NCBI GenBank assembly: GCA_016932035.1
Contig: JAFGDR010000023.1
Location: forward strand, 1-64,000
DNA: 64,000 nt
DNA from: Candidatus Cloacimonadota bacterium
GTDB taxonomy: Bacteria; Cloacimonadota; Cloacimonadia; JGIOTU-2
Reading direction: 5' to 3'
The notes beneath the pieces were generated by a model. The model was not told the origin of the DNA. It did no database searches and was given only the letters and a program-made list of their open reading frames with translations. Position 1 is the first letter of the stretch; the number at the start of each line of letters is the position of its first letter. Shown here piece by piece: positions 18,117 to 29,607 of this stretch. The translations under genes and the position numbers were made by a program.

Positions 18117-21112
18117 TGAAGAGTAAATTGTTCGCTTGTTTAGTTCTTTTCTTATTCATATCAACATTCCTATATTCATCACATCGGGGACAAATCATTG
18201 AGGATTTTGAGAGAGGTTCGATCTCATTACAATCATATCCCGGGCAGGATCTTGATCCCGATGACTGGTGCCTGGATTCATTAAATACATATAATAATTC
18301 GCAGTACTCTCTCAAATTATTTGGAAATACCTGGAAAGTCGAACCAATCGTTCCGATACAAATTGATACAAACTCAGTTTGGTCTATTTCTGCGTACATA
18401 GAGACCAAAGGCGAGATACATGGATTCGGTATTATGGATTCAACGAATGTTCTCATGTATTCATTGGACGGAAGCGAAGAACTTGATATCGAAGAATTCA
18501 TAACTGTTTATCAGGGTACTTTCCCGGAACAGGAGTGGGATACATACATGCTGCCGGTTGCTGATGACTGGTTTGCGTGGTTCGAGTATTATCCAACCAT
18601 TACAGCACTCCTCTTCATCAATGATCTCGATACTGATCCGGATGGCGTGGTCTATTTTGATGATATTATCAATATTACGGAAGATCTTCCTATAATTCCT
18701 GATGTCGAAATATGGTCATCTCAGGGGAAAGAATACACAGATAAGTTTGGAAACCGCAATCTTGATGTTCAGTTCTACTCAGATGTCTTCGACCCGGATA
18801 GTGACATCCTTAGCTATCATTGGGATTTTGGAGATGGAGATACCAGTTCTGTAGAAAATCCAGCACACACCTATAATATTTATGATGATCACTCTTACAA
18901 TGTATTACTCGAAGTGACAGATGATACAGGCATGATCGGAAGGGGGAATTGCCAGATCGTGCCGGAACCGGGAACATCATCATTTCCTATTACTATGAAC
19001 TTCGTAGGGGATATTCTCCTTGCGAGAGGATATGAAAATGCAGGTGGAATCATTCAAACCTATGGCGTAGAAGCAATCTTTGAACCAACACTTCACTTAT
19101 TGGGAAATGCAGCAGATGTGACTGTGGCAAATCTGGAATGTCCACTCACTGATCAGGGAACCCATCATCCGACAAAGCCGATTTATTTTCGGGGAGATCC
19201 TGATAATGTAGATGGGCTCGTGTACGCAGGTGTGGATATCGTAACGCTCGCAAACAATCACATCCTTGATTATATGCTTACCGGCATGCAGCAGACGCAG
19301 GATGTTTTAAATCAAAACGGGATTCTGTCATCGGGTGCAGGTGCAGATTCCTATGAAGCATATACACCGATTCTTTATACACAGAATGGGATCACGTTTG
19401 CCTTTCTTGCATCAAGCGACAGAACCGGACAGTATAATAATTATCAGCCATATTTGAATGCCGGATTCAATAAGCCGGGATTTGCCTATCTCACACCGTA
19501 CTATCTCACGCAGCAAATAGATGAAGTGGATGACATATCGGATTATCAGATCATCGAAATGCATGCAGGAAGTGAATATTCGCTTGCTCCGGGTGGTGAG
19601 TATGACAAATCAGAAGAGCTTAATCCTTATCAGGATGAGGGATACAATCCAAAGGCAGATATTCCGCATATGTGGGATAGAGCAATTCGGCAACATGCCA
19701 TCGATTCCGGTGCTGATCTTGTGATCTGTCATCATCCGCACATTATTCAGGGTTTCGAGGTGTATAATAACAAACTGATCGCTCATTCACTTGGTAATTT
19801 TGTATTTGACCTGACCTATCCTGAAACCATGCCGACCATGATACTCAATGCAAAAATAAATGAGAACGATTTTTATGATTATTGTGTAAAACCAGCATTC
19901 ATCGATGACTGGATACCGCAGCCGGCTTTGGGCGAATTCGGTCTGCATATTTTAGACTATCTCGCATTCCGTTCAAAAGAACTCGATACATACATGTATG
20001 TAAATCGAGATAGTGTGTACGGAAGGATTATCCTCGACACACTCTCAATGGATATTCTAACGCATGTAAAAACAGAGAATGTTTCGTTAGAGCTGGAAAA
20101 TGATAGATACATTTCAGATCCTCAGCGAATTGATCATATGGGCAATATATCTATGATGAGTTCTATTACTCCACAGAGAAATTGGGAATATCGAGTTGGA
20201 AGAGATTTGGTCTGGTTTGGCAATATGGAGGATGAGGGATGTACCATGTGGGACATGAACGAATCAGATGAGTTTTATGACAATACAGTTTTTTTTGAAG
20301 GTGAAAGATCGATCGCGCATACATGGGATGAAAATAATTATTACAACCTTTCAACTAATCTTGAAGGAAGGATTCGAAGATATTCCGATTCCACAAATTA
20401 TTCATTAAGCGGCTATATCAAAACACACGATGCGAAGGCAGTTTCGATACAGATCAGGTATTATCAATATCGTTGGTACACTACAATGCTTGGCTCGGAA
20501 TATATTTCAGATTGGATAAGTGGAGATACCGACTGGACATATTATCATAAAGAACTCACCGTACCCGAGCTTACGAGTTATTTTGATATTTTACTCGTAT
20601 CACAACCTCCATATAATGGAACATCATACGCTTGGTTTGATAATGTGGGATTGATCGAGTGGGGTGATTGGAAATCGCAGATAAATGAGCCAATGATATC
20701 GAATCCAAATGATTATTATTTTTACCAGATTCGAACTAATGAGCAGATTGCCGGTGCAACGGTCAAATATGAAGAAAATTCTTACGGACCGCTCCCGAAT
20801 GTTAGTATAGATGATAATCCACATAATCCTGAAATAATATCGAATCTTAAGAATTTTCCTAACCCATTTAATAATTCGACCAATATCTCCTTTTCGATGA
20901 AAACAAATCTTTCAGATTGTAAAATCAAAATATTTAATGTAAAAGGTCAGTTTGTACGAGAATTGGGATTTAGGGATCTGGATTTTGGATCTAGTGTTGT
21001 TTGGGATGGGAAGGATATGTTAGGGAAAAATGCAGCGAATGGAATATATTTCTATTCAGTATTTGAGAAGAACAGATTTTTGGCGACTGAAAAATGCTTG
21101 TTATTAAGATAA
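18116..21112 (+). CDS. T9SS-secreted CapA-type metallophosphatase-like protein with PKD domain
   Basis: After a short signal peptide come a jelly-roll-like region (about 25-190), a PKD domain (about 205-285; WDFGDGDTSSVENP is diagnostic), and a CapA/PGA_cap calcineurin-like domain (about 292-610). Metal-ligand motifs of CapA are intact: NFVGDILLARG, NLECPLTD, LANNHILDY, EMHAG, CHHPHIIQG and HSLGNFVFD. A second carbohydrate-binding-like region (about 690-850) and a T9SS sorting domain (FPNPF, KIFNVKGQFVREL, WDGKD) finish it. CapA proteins take part in poly-gamma-glutamate capsule synthesis or act as phosphoesterases; here the domain would sit outside the cell. The substrate is unknown. Confidence 0.85.
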   Translation: MKSKLFACLVLFLFISTFLYSSHRGQIIEDFERGSISLQSYPGQDLDPDDWCLDSLNTYNNSQYSLKLFGNTWKVEPIVPIQIDTNSVWSISAYIETKGEIHGFGIMDSTNVLMYSLDGSEELDIEEFITVYQGTFPEQEWDTYMLPVADDWFAWFEYYPTITALLFINDLDTDPDGVVYFDDIINITEDLPIIPDVEIWSSQGKEYTDKFGNRNLDVQFYSDVFDPDSDILSYHWDFGDGDTSSVENPAHTYNIYDDHSYNVLLEVTDDTGMIGRGNCQIVPEPGTSSFPITMNFVGDILLARGYENAGGIIQTYGVEAIFEPTLHLLGNAADVTVANLECPLTDQGTHHPTKPIYFRGDPDNVDGLVYAGVDIVTLANNHILDYMLTGMQQTQDVLNQNGILSSGAGADSYEAYTPILYTQNGITFAFLASSDRTGQYNNYQPYLNAGFNKPGFAYLTPYYLTQQIDEVDDISDYQIIEMHAGSEYSLAPGGEYDKSEELNPYQDEGYNPKADIPHMWDRAIRQHAIDSGADLVICHHPHIIQGFEVYNNKLIAHSLGNFVFDLTYPETMPTMILNAKINENDFYDYCVKPAFIDDWIPQPALGEFGLHILDYLAFRSKELDTYMYVNRDSVYGRIILDTLSMDILTHVKTENVSLELENDRYISDPQRIDHMGNISMMSSITPQRNWEYRVGRDLVWFGNMEDEGCTMWDMNESDEFYDNTVFFEGERSIAHTWDENNYYNLSTNLEGRIRRYSDSTNYSLSGYIKTHDAKAVSIQIRYYQYRWYTTMLGSEYISDWISGDTDWTYYHKELTVPELTSYFDILLVSQPPYNGTSYAWFDNVGLIEWGDWKSQINEPMISNPNDYYFYQIRTNEQIAGATVKYEENSYGPLPNVSIDDNPHNPEIISNLKNFPNPFNNSTNISFSMKTNLSDCKIKIFNVKGQFVRELGFRDLDFGSSVVWDGKDMLGKNAANGIYFYSVFEKNRFLATEKCLLLR

Positions 21113-21190
21113 GAATATCGAATGATAATTAAGGATTTATTAAAATCAAAATCTTCAATCGGTGTTCGATGTTGTTAAATCAAAAGGTGA

Positions 21191-22204
<1,014 letters not shown>

Positions 22205-22231
22205 TATGTATTTGTATGAATGGAGTAATTG

Positions 22232-23338
22232 ATGGAAAAATCTGAATACTATGACTGGCTACGTATAGTTACCGTAAAAGGACTCGGCTCAGAAACAATA
22301 CAAAAACTTCTTACAAAATATCATAATCCCGGCAAAATTTTCAAAACATCAAAGGACGAGTTAATAGAAATATCTTATATTCCCCAGAAGGTAGTTGAGA
22401 ATATTATCCATTTCGACCAACAAGAATTTGTGGAACGTCAATCTCAACTACTCGAAAAACATAATGTACATCTTATCTCTATCCTTGATGATGAATATCC
22501 TCGATTGCTGAAATACATATACAATCCACCGATATTGCTCTATATAAAAGGTCAACTGCTGCCCGAAGACGAACTTGCTTTCGCGGTCGTAGGAACACGA
22601 AAGCCAACACAATATGGTAAGATAGCTGTAAGAAAAATAGTACCGAAACTTACACTGTCAGGTTTTACGATAGTAAGCGGTCTCGCATACGGTATTGATG
22701 CTGCAGCTCATGAAGAAGCTTTACAAACAGGTGGAAGGACAATTGCTGTTTTTGGAACAGGACTGGACATAATATATCCTACAGCTAACAGAAAACTTGC
22801 TGATAGAGTGTTAGCAAATGGAGCATTAATATCAGAGATTCCTCTTGGAGAGAAAATTGAAGCATGGAATTTCGCAAATAGAAATCGTATAATCAGCGGG
22901 ATGAGTAAAGGCACTTTAGTTGTGGAGGGTGCTAAAACGAGTGGTGCATTATTAACTGCAAAATATGCATTAGAACAGAATCGGGATGTGTATGCAATAC
23001 CTGGAAATATTAACTCACCTCAGAGCGAAGGTCCTAATTATCTCATAAAGATAGGTGCAAAAATAGTCAGTTGCTCAGAGGATATTCTCGAAGAATATCA
23101 ACTGACATTACAATTAACAAGCGACTCAAAACAGAAAGTCGAGAAACCAAAAGTAAAACTTTCTGATGAAGAAGATCAAATTTACAAACTTCTCATAAAG
23201 AATGAGAAAAATCTTAGTTTAGATCGAATGGTGGAACTCACAGGAGAGAATCCCTCAAAGCTATCGAGTATCCTGCTTCAAATGGAATTCAAAGGGCTGA
23301 TAAAACGAGGTGCTCAGAATCGTTACTGGCTTGTCTAA
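22232..23338 (+). CDS. dprA: DNA-processing protein DprA
   Basis: An N-terminal helix-hairpin-helix region (TVKGLGSETIQKLL) is followed by the Rossmann-like DprA/Smf core: FAVVGTRKPTQYG, VSGLAYGIDAAAHEEAL, FGTGLDIIYP, RNRIISGMS and EGAKTSGALLTA. A winged-helix domain of about 60 residues ends it. DprA loads RecA on incoming single-stranded DNA during natural transformation. ATG at 22232 is chosen because GGAG lies 7 bases before it. It shares a convergent terminator with groES. Confidence 0.95.
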   Translation: MEKSEYYDWLRIVTVKGLGSETIQKLLTKYHNPGKIFKTSKDELIEISYIPQKVVENIIHFDQQEFVERQSQLLEKHNVHLISILDDEYPRLLKYIYNPPILLYIKGQLLPEDELAFAVVGTRKPTQYGKIAVRKIVPKLTLSGFTIVSGLAYGIDAAAHEEALQTGGRTIAVFGTGLDIIYPTANRKLADRVLANGALISEIPLGEKIEAWNFANRNRIISGMSKGTLVVEGAKTSGALLTAKYALEQNRDVYAIPGNINSPQSEGPNYLIKIGAKIVSCSEDILEEYQLTLQLTSDSKQKVEKPKVKLSDEEDQIYKLLIKNEKNLSLDRMVELTGENPSKLSSILLQMEFKGLIKRGAQNRYWLV

Positions 23339-23342
23339 AAAA

Positions 23343-23375
23343 AAGACCTTTGAGGTATGTAACCACAAAGGTCTT
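23343..23375. terminator. Bidirectional terminator between dprA and groES
   Basis: Stem AAGACCTTTG (23343-23352) pairs with CAAAGGTCTT (23366-23375). It is five bases beyond the dprA stop and 18 before the groES stop. A run of A lies on its left side, giving the T-run for the groES transcript; the right side (GGTTAATAATT) is weaker for dprA. Confidence 0.75.
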
Positions 23376-23392
23376 GGTTAATAATTACTAAC

Positions 23393-23662
23393 TTATTCGA
23401 TAATTCCTAAGATATCGGAACGTTGCACGATGAGATATTTTTTACCTTCAAGTTCGATCTCAGTGCCACCATATTTTGCATAAACAACCTTATCACCCTT
23501 TTTCACGAGTTTCTGCAGGTCTTCATCATTTCCAACTGCAATGATCTTGCCGATCTGTGGTTTTTCTTTTGCTGTGTCTGGGATGATAATGTTACCGATT
23601 TTCTTTTCTTCCGATTCAATTGTCTCAAGAAGAACGCGATCATCAATAGGTTTAATTTTCAT
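23393..23662 (-). CDS. groES: Co-chaperonin GroES
   Basis: This 89-residue protein has the complete Cpn10 fold: MKIKPIDDRVLLE at the start, the mobile-loop region (KKIGNIIIPDTAKEKPQIG), the basic turn and YGGTEIELEGKKYLIV near the end. GroES caps the GroEL ring during protein folding. ATG at 23662 is chosen because GGAGG lies just before it; the frame is open upstream but without a better site. groEL is not next to it, which is unusual but known in some lineages. A CIRCE-like operator and two possible promoters lie upstream. Confidence 0.96.
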   Translation of the reverse strand: MKIKPIDDRVLLETIESEEKKIGNIIIPDTAKEKPQIGKIIAVGNDEDLQKLVKKGDKVVYAKYGGTEIELEGKKYLIVQRSDILGIIE

Positions 23663-23701
23663 TATACCTCCGTTATGATTTTTCATTTTGATTTATAGAA
23701 A

Positions 23702-23730
23702 AATGTATGGTGCAACAGAAGATGCGTCAA
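23702..23730 (-). promoter_or_regulatory. Promoter of groES
   Basis: On the minus strand, TTGACG (23725-23730) and TACATT (23702-23707) are 17 bases apart, placing a transcript start about 33 bases before the groES ATG. A second candidate, TTTTCA (23769-23774) and TATATT (23746-23751), also spaced by 17, overlaps the CIRCE-like element. Confidence 0.5.
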
Positions 23731-23756
23731 GAATTTTTTTATGATAATATAAAAAA

Positions 23757-23783
23757 TTAGCAATGAGCTGAAAAGTTTGCTAA
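23757..23783. promoter_or_regulatory. CIRCE-like HrcA operator upstream of groES
   Basis: The sequence TTAGCAATG, nine bases, GTTTGCTAA matches the CIRCE consensus TTAGCACTC-N9-GAGTGCTAA at 7 of 9 positions in each arm with exactly the right spacing. The TTAGCA/TGCTAA outer halves are perfect. It lies about 95 bases upstream of the groES start and overlaps a possible promoter, so heat-shock repression by HrcA is likely. No hrcA gene is in the window. Confidence 0.6.
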
Positions 23784-23893
23784 ATTCCAGTTTTTCAAAT
23801 GCAAAAATATTTCTAAAATTCAAAACTCCTGAAAATGTATGCTTAATACTTGACCAATAATTTATCTTTTGATGAAGAAATCAAAAGGTTTAT

Positions 23894-26041
23894 ATGATTA
23901 GAAAACTCATTTTAATTGGATATTTGTTTCTTTCTTTTGGAAGTACTCTCGCGAGTTCTTCATTAAAAGAGGTGTATGAAGTTGCTCCTGCATATGATGA
24001 TTATGATAAATACATGGTATTGGAAACAGGTGTTACATACACGGGCGGCTTGCTGATCGGAAAGATATTCGATCCCATAACTGCTGAACTTTCTGATGAG
24101 ATCGGGATGGATGTAAGGATCGTTGGGAACGGTGCAATACTTAATCTTCAGGGCGAAGAGATCTGCATTTCATATTGCACGAATAAACTCGATATAGACA
24201 ATTGTATCATCATCAATGGAAATATACGGTATCGCGGCATCAATCTTCCTCCTGACGAGATATATCCTTCAGGATATGTAAAATACTGTACATTTTTTAA
24301 ACCTCAAGATTATGGAATACGATTACAAGGAGCTGGTGGAAATATCACTATAGCGAGAAACCTGATTGTCGACGCAGTAGATACAGGTTGGGATTTTCAT
24401 TATCTGCATGGTACCTCACTTGAATATTTACCAACTGGAGCAAATGTCTGCATCAGTGTCTTTTATTCAACCTATGGAGTTCCTGTTCTGCTGAATAACT
24501 GGTCGTTTCATTCCGATCCTGTTGTAAATGCGGACTTGACCAAACATTTTGTCGCACTTTGCGAGTATGGCTGAACCGTTCCGCAGGTGGTCAGTTGGGC
24601 TGCATCAAGTAATATAATTGGTATCGATCCTCAACTTATTGATCCGGAGAATGGAGATTATCGAGTGATACCCGGTTCTCCAGCAGAAGGATATGGTTGC
24701 CAAATATTTTCAGACGAGAGAATCAATTTTTATGACGATTCAAAAAAAGCATCCTTAACTTACGAAAAGTATAACAAGAGAAATTCCATAGAAGTATCTG
24801 GAATCATTAATGAGCATACATTCTGGCAGGCAGATACGATAAAAGTAATAGGAGATATCAAAATTGCAGACCAAACGATTCTCACAATAGCACCTTCAAC
24901 GAGGATCGAATTCCAGGATTTTTATTCTATCGATTGCAAAGGAAGTATAGAGGCAATAGGGAAAGCTGACGGAAGAATAATTTTTACATCTGCTCATCCG
25001 GAGTACTTTATACCTGATTCATCAACGACTGGAGCCTGGAATTGTATCAGGTTTCATAATACTTCTCCGTTAAATGATAGATCATTCTTCGCATATTGTG
25101 ATTTCGAATATTCAAAAGCTTTTGACGATTCAGTAAAAGGTGGTGTGTTTTCATTATATAACTATTCTAATTTACTCGTTGAAAATTGCTCCTTTACTCA
25201 AAATTGTGCAGACTATGGATCGGTATTAGGTGTGGATTATCAATCATCTCCTTGGATAATTGGCTGCATTTTTGACAAAAATTATGCTTTTATTGGCGGT
25301 TCACCAATCTATAGTGCCTATTCTTTTCCGAGATTGTTCAATAATACAATCGTTGATAACTATGTACTAAATAATGATATAAATTACCGAACAGGTGCAG
25401 TGCAGTCATTCATTTCAAAACCTCGAATCATAAATAACATTATATGGGATAATGCTACTCAGTACATTGTCCAAGGTCAAATAACTGAATGTAAAGATTT
25501 CTATACATCATATAATATCATAGAATACGGTCATGGGGGAGAAGGCAACATCGATGACAATCCTCTTTTTGACTATTATGCTGAATATCCCTATTCACTT
25601 TCTCATAACTCACCGTGTATAAATACAGGAACACTTGATACGATGAATCTTTATCTTCCTTTATTAGATTTTACAGGTAATGATAGAATCTATGGCGGTA
25701 GGATCGATATGGGAGCGTTGGAATGGCAGGGATATGCTGTTGAAGATGAAATGCAGATCAAATCGATCATCACTGCGTATCCCAATCCTTTCTCGACCTC
25801 GACGACAATATCATATGCACCCGCGAATTTGCGCGAATCAACACGAATTAAAATTTACAACATAAAGGGGCAGCTTGTGCGCACTCTCAATGTTTCCTCG
25901 TTCCCGAACCCCACTTTGGGAATGTGTGAAGTAGTTTGGGATGGGACTGATGAGGATGGGATAGATTTACAAAGCGGTGTATATTTGTACAGATTAGGTG
26001 AAAGCAATCATATAACAGGAAAGGTTATCAAGACACGTTAG
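23894..26041 (+). pseudogene. T9SS-secreted beta-helix protein interrupted by in-frame TGA
   Basis: One reading frame of 716 codons is broken only by TGA at 24572-24574. The first part (226 residues) has a signal peptide and beta-helix-like text; the second continues in the same frame with DPENGDYRVIPGSPAEG, further right-handed beta-helix coils (YSNLLVENCSFTQN, YSFPRLFNNTIVDN), and a T9SS sorting domain (YPNPF, KIYNIKGQLVRTL, SGVYLYRL). The second part has no ribosome site or signal peptide of its own, so these are not two genes. A recent nonsense mutation, an assembly error or TGA read-through are all possible. Without read-through the product loses its sorting domain and could not be anchored. 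Confidence 0.75.
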
Positions 26042-26045
26042 ATAG

Positions 26046-26076
26046 AAAAAATGCCCTAAATAATAGGGCATTATAT
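26046..26076. terminator. Bidirectional terminator between two beta-helix genes
   Basis: ATGCCCTA (26051-26058) pairs with TAGGGCAT (26064-26071) around AATAA. An A-run precedes it and TATATT follows, so it can stop transcripts from both convergent genes, whose stops lie at 26041 and 26098. Confidence 0.75.
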
Positions 26077-26097
26077 TATCATCAAATTATATAAATT

Positions 26098-29000
26098 CTA
26101 TTCCAATCTATTACCAGACAGATCTCTCCAGAAAAGTATCAGATCCAGATCATCATCAATAGCAATAATCCGATAATAGGATTCTGTATATGTTTGGGCT
26201 GCGTTTACATGAGTAAATGAATTTGTAGCAGAGGATCCAAGATATGTAAATCCTGTATAGGGATCAGTTGAATGTTGAATAGTATAATTGTCAGATCCAG
26301 GAGTTATTTCCCAACCTAAATCAAAATCATTACCATTTTTTGAAAGAGTAACCCATGCGGGAGGTCGTGGTCCTGCTGAAGGATCTACATAAAAACTTCG
26401 TACGCTGGAATACGTACTCAATCCGTAAGAATCTGTTGCTTTGACTGTCCAATAGAATAGATTTCCTGGCTGACAGAATGGAGTATATACACCAGTTTCA
26501 GTAGTTACAGCAGAATCAGGATCGGAAAATGCTGCAGTTACATCGAGATATACTGTATAATAAATGCTATCACCCGGATCGGGATCTGTTGCTGCATTCC
26601 AGGTTAGCATAACTGATGTTTCGTAGACTGTTGCGTCGTTTAGCGGAGAAATCAATGTGAAGTCATTTGGAGGATCAATTACAAAAACATCAAAATACCA
26701 GTCCTGTTGATTGGAATTGGTTTCCAGTCCAATAAGGTCATAAGCTGTAACCTTCCACCAGTACCTCGTATCATCCTCAATTTCCTCATCACTTAAAAGG
26801 AAATGACTGGTTTCAATGTCATTAATTGTATCCTTGCTTGAAGTATTATACTTGGCTGATGTGCTTAATTCAAGACGATATTTTACTGTATCATTTGGTG
26901 TGGGATCTATAGAAACTTCCCAATCAAGAACTGAATCAAATGACCAGAGTGTATCACCTTTTGCAGGAGAGAGCAGATCAAATAAAGAGGGTGCTTCTGA
27001 TAGGGGGGTAGTAAGATAATTTCCATAATCTACATAATCACTAACTGTATCCCCAAGTCCACCAGGATTTGTCGTTGCATTATAGGGACCTGTTGGGTCA
27101 CCCCACCAGTTATAGGTTGCATCTACAGTCACAGAACTTGTTGTGTTTTGTACACCACAGATAGTATTATTAATAATTGAATTTGCATTTCCTGTGTCAC
27201 CCCCGATAAGAGGATCAGCGGAAGTTGAGCAATATATTCCAATATCATTATTATTAATTGAATTTTTATAAACATTTGGAGCAGCAAGACTGCCATAAAC
27301 TTTTATTCCATAATCTTGAGCATTAGTAATAACACATTGTTTTATCAAAGGTGAGGAATTAGTACATAAGACATTTGTAGCAGCATACTCGATTGTACAT
27401 TTATCAAGTTCACATAAACCAGGATTAATGAATCTGTTGAATATTAATCCAGTCCAATCACCGGGTGTTTCGGTTTTACCGGTAAATGTAACACCGCTAG
27501 CTTCAAGTGATCCAAGATATGAGCCATTTGTAGTATTACCAATTGTCATATTATTTCCAGAGCCAAACAATAAAGTAATTCCGGAATTCATTATTAAATG
27601 TGGATTAGTATCATTCCAGACATCAATGTCTCCATAAACATCATAAGGAATTCCCTGGTTTATCCATTCTGTGTCATAATTTATTTTATCACCAGATACA
27701 TAGATTTGATCAGGATTATTTCCAGAATAAACATTATTCTCTTTCAGACAGGCTAAGTCGGAAGCATATACTTTTATAGGATGTTCAGTATTATTGTAAA
27801 ATCTGCAATTTATTACTTCGGGTAAGGGATCACCCTCAGTAATATCATTAATCCTTAAACCGAACCCATCGTTATTCTGGAAAGTAACATGATGTAAAGT
27901 GGGAGCTGATTGAGTTATGATAATTCCTGCATTATAAGTATCAGCATAACCGCCATATTCAACAATACAGTCTGTTAAGCTACAGTTTGCATCATCACAA
28001 AAATTAGCAAAAAATATCCCCCTATGAATAACGCCAACATCTGATCGAGTAAAGGTTACGCCTTCCGCTGTTAATGATCCTTGATATGAAGCGTTGGTAG
28101 TATTCCCGACTTGAATGTAATCTCCATCTTGTAATTGTATAGTGCAACCTGACATAATTTGTAGATGAGGATTTGTGGTCCCATGAATGAGGAAGGAATC
28201 AGTTATTAAATATGGAATTCCATGATCATTCCAGGTTTGTGATTCATCCAATACTCCGTTTCTCACTTCGATAACATCAGATCCATTTCCGGTAAGATTA
28301 TTATTTGGTCCGATTGATCCTGCGTCATTTGCATAGATCGATATGGGATATTCTGTATTCCCGGAGATTGTATTACCAGAAATAGTTGGTCGACTACCAT
28401 TATCTATATACAATCCGTCTCCTTGTCCATCTAAAATCTGACAACCTGTTATAGTTTGTTGAGAGAAAGTTTCATGAGTAGTTATAAAAACAGACCTACT
28501 AGAATAACCGTAACCTGCGTTCTTAATAGTACAGCCGGATAATACTCCACCATTTGTATAATTATTAAAAATCAATCCATTCCAGTAACCGGTGGTGTCC
28601 ACAGATCCGATAAATTCAACACCGGTTGCATTAAGGGTTCCCCAATAAGATGCATTTGAAACGTTACCAATTGTGAAATCTTTATTGGCTGCAAATTTGA
28701 GTACAGTACCATATCCGATATTTAAAGTAACACCCCCTTCAGTAAATAAGTTTAGATCACCAGTAATATAATACGGAATTCCCTGGTTTATCCAAATCTG
28801 ATCATCTGATATTGATTCTCCATAAACAAAAATCTCATTTGTCCCATTCCCGGAAAAAGTGTTTCCTGTTCCAAGTGCAGAAATATCATTAGCATACATT
28901 TGAATAGGATAATCAGTGTTTCCGTTAAACGAACAATTAGTAATATCGGGTCGAATTGAATTATCAGATAGGTTTGTGAAAATTATACCGGCCCCAAAAT

Positions 29001-29478
29001 TATTTTGAAAGGTAACATTGTCAGTTGTAACTGCTGTATCATGAATGTATAAACCACAGTGATTTGATGCTGCACCACCATATTCAATTGTAGCATATTC
29101 GAGTTGTCAATTTGCATCTATACAACAATTTCTGAATTCGATGTAGTCCCAGTCACCCGGAGCAGGTGCTGCAGCATTTGAAGTGAAAGTTATCAGACTG
29201 TCTTCTGTTCCCACTGCAATCAAACCTCCTGCATAACTGGGATTTGATGCATTCCCAATAATCATAGTTTTTCCCGGATCAAATTTTACGATCACACCAG
29301 GTTTTAAAGTTAAAGTTGGAAGTGAAATAGAACTTATTGTAATGTCACCAGTGCAGATATGAGGATTATCATCAGCATACCAGGTTTCATCAGTTGAAAT
29401 CGTGCCCGAATGATAGGTTTGTGAATAACAATAATAACAGATAAAAAGAAACAAAATAATAATAACAATTTTTTTCAT
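26098..29478 (-). pseudogene. Secreted beta-helix repeat protein interrupted by in-frame TGA
   Basis: A single frame of 1,127 codons runs from ATG at 29478 (signal peptide to CYSQ; ribosome site AAAAGGAG) to TAG at 26098, broken only by TGA at 29107-29109. It holds four long repeats of about 185 residues (motifs such as WINQGIPY, TIGNTTNGSYLGSL, CTIEYGG), a closing TYNWWGDPTGP motif, and three fibronectin-like beta domains; no T9SS sorting domain is visible. At the TGA, repeat 1 reads DAN-stop-QLEYATIEYGG; repeats 3 and 4 have Cys there (DANCSLTDCIVEYGG and GLCELDKCTIEYAA). The rest shows no decay. An annotation tool would split it into 123- and 933-residue pieces. Confidence 0.75.
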
Positions 29479-29607
29479 TTTTTTCTCCTTTTAAAGTTCA
29501 TAATAAATGACTTATATTACACTTCAGAAAATATTTACTTAAAAAGTCAATTATTTTTATTGAAATAAATTCTCAAAAATTATTGAGATAAACGTGTAAT
29601 TTTTTCA

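Noticed and set aside
18070-18501. 143-codon minus ORF across the start of the CapA-type gene
   Set aside because: It overlaps two supported genes on the other strand and shows no product signature.
24572-24620. Selenocysteine SECIS after the first in-frame TGA
   Set aside because: A short stem ACCGUU/GGUGGU can be drawn right after the TGA, but it contains wobble pairs and lacks the usual position and loop of a bacterial SECIS element.
24587-26041. Separate gene starting with GTG at 24587
   Set aside because: No ribosome site or signal peptide, and it is in the same frame as the preceding part, so a split gene is a better explanation.
26098-28899. Separate 933-residue gene starting at 28899
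   Set aside because: The chosen ATG is in the middle of a repeat with no ribosome site; the frame continues upstream to 29478 apart from one TGA.
29570-29600. Hairpin CTCAA...TTGAG in front of the LysM gene end
   Set aside because: A five-base stem without strong pairing or T-run is not enough to call a terminator.
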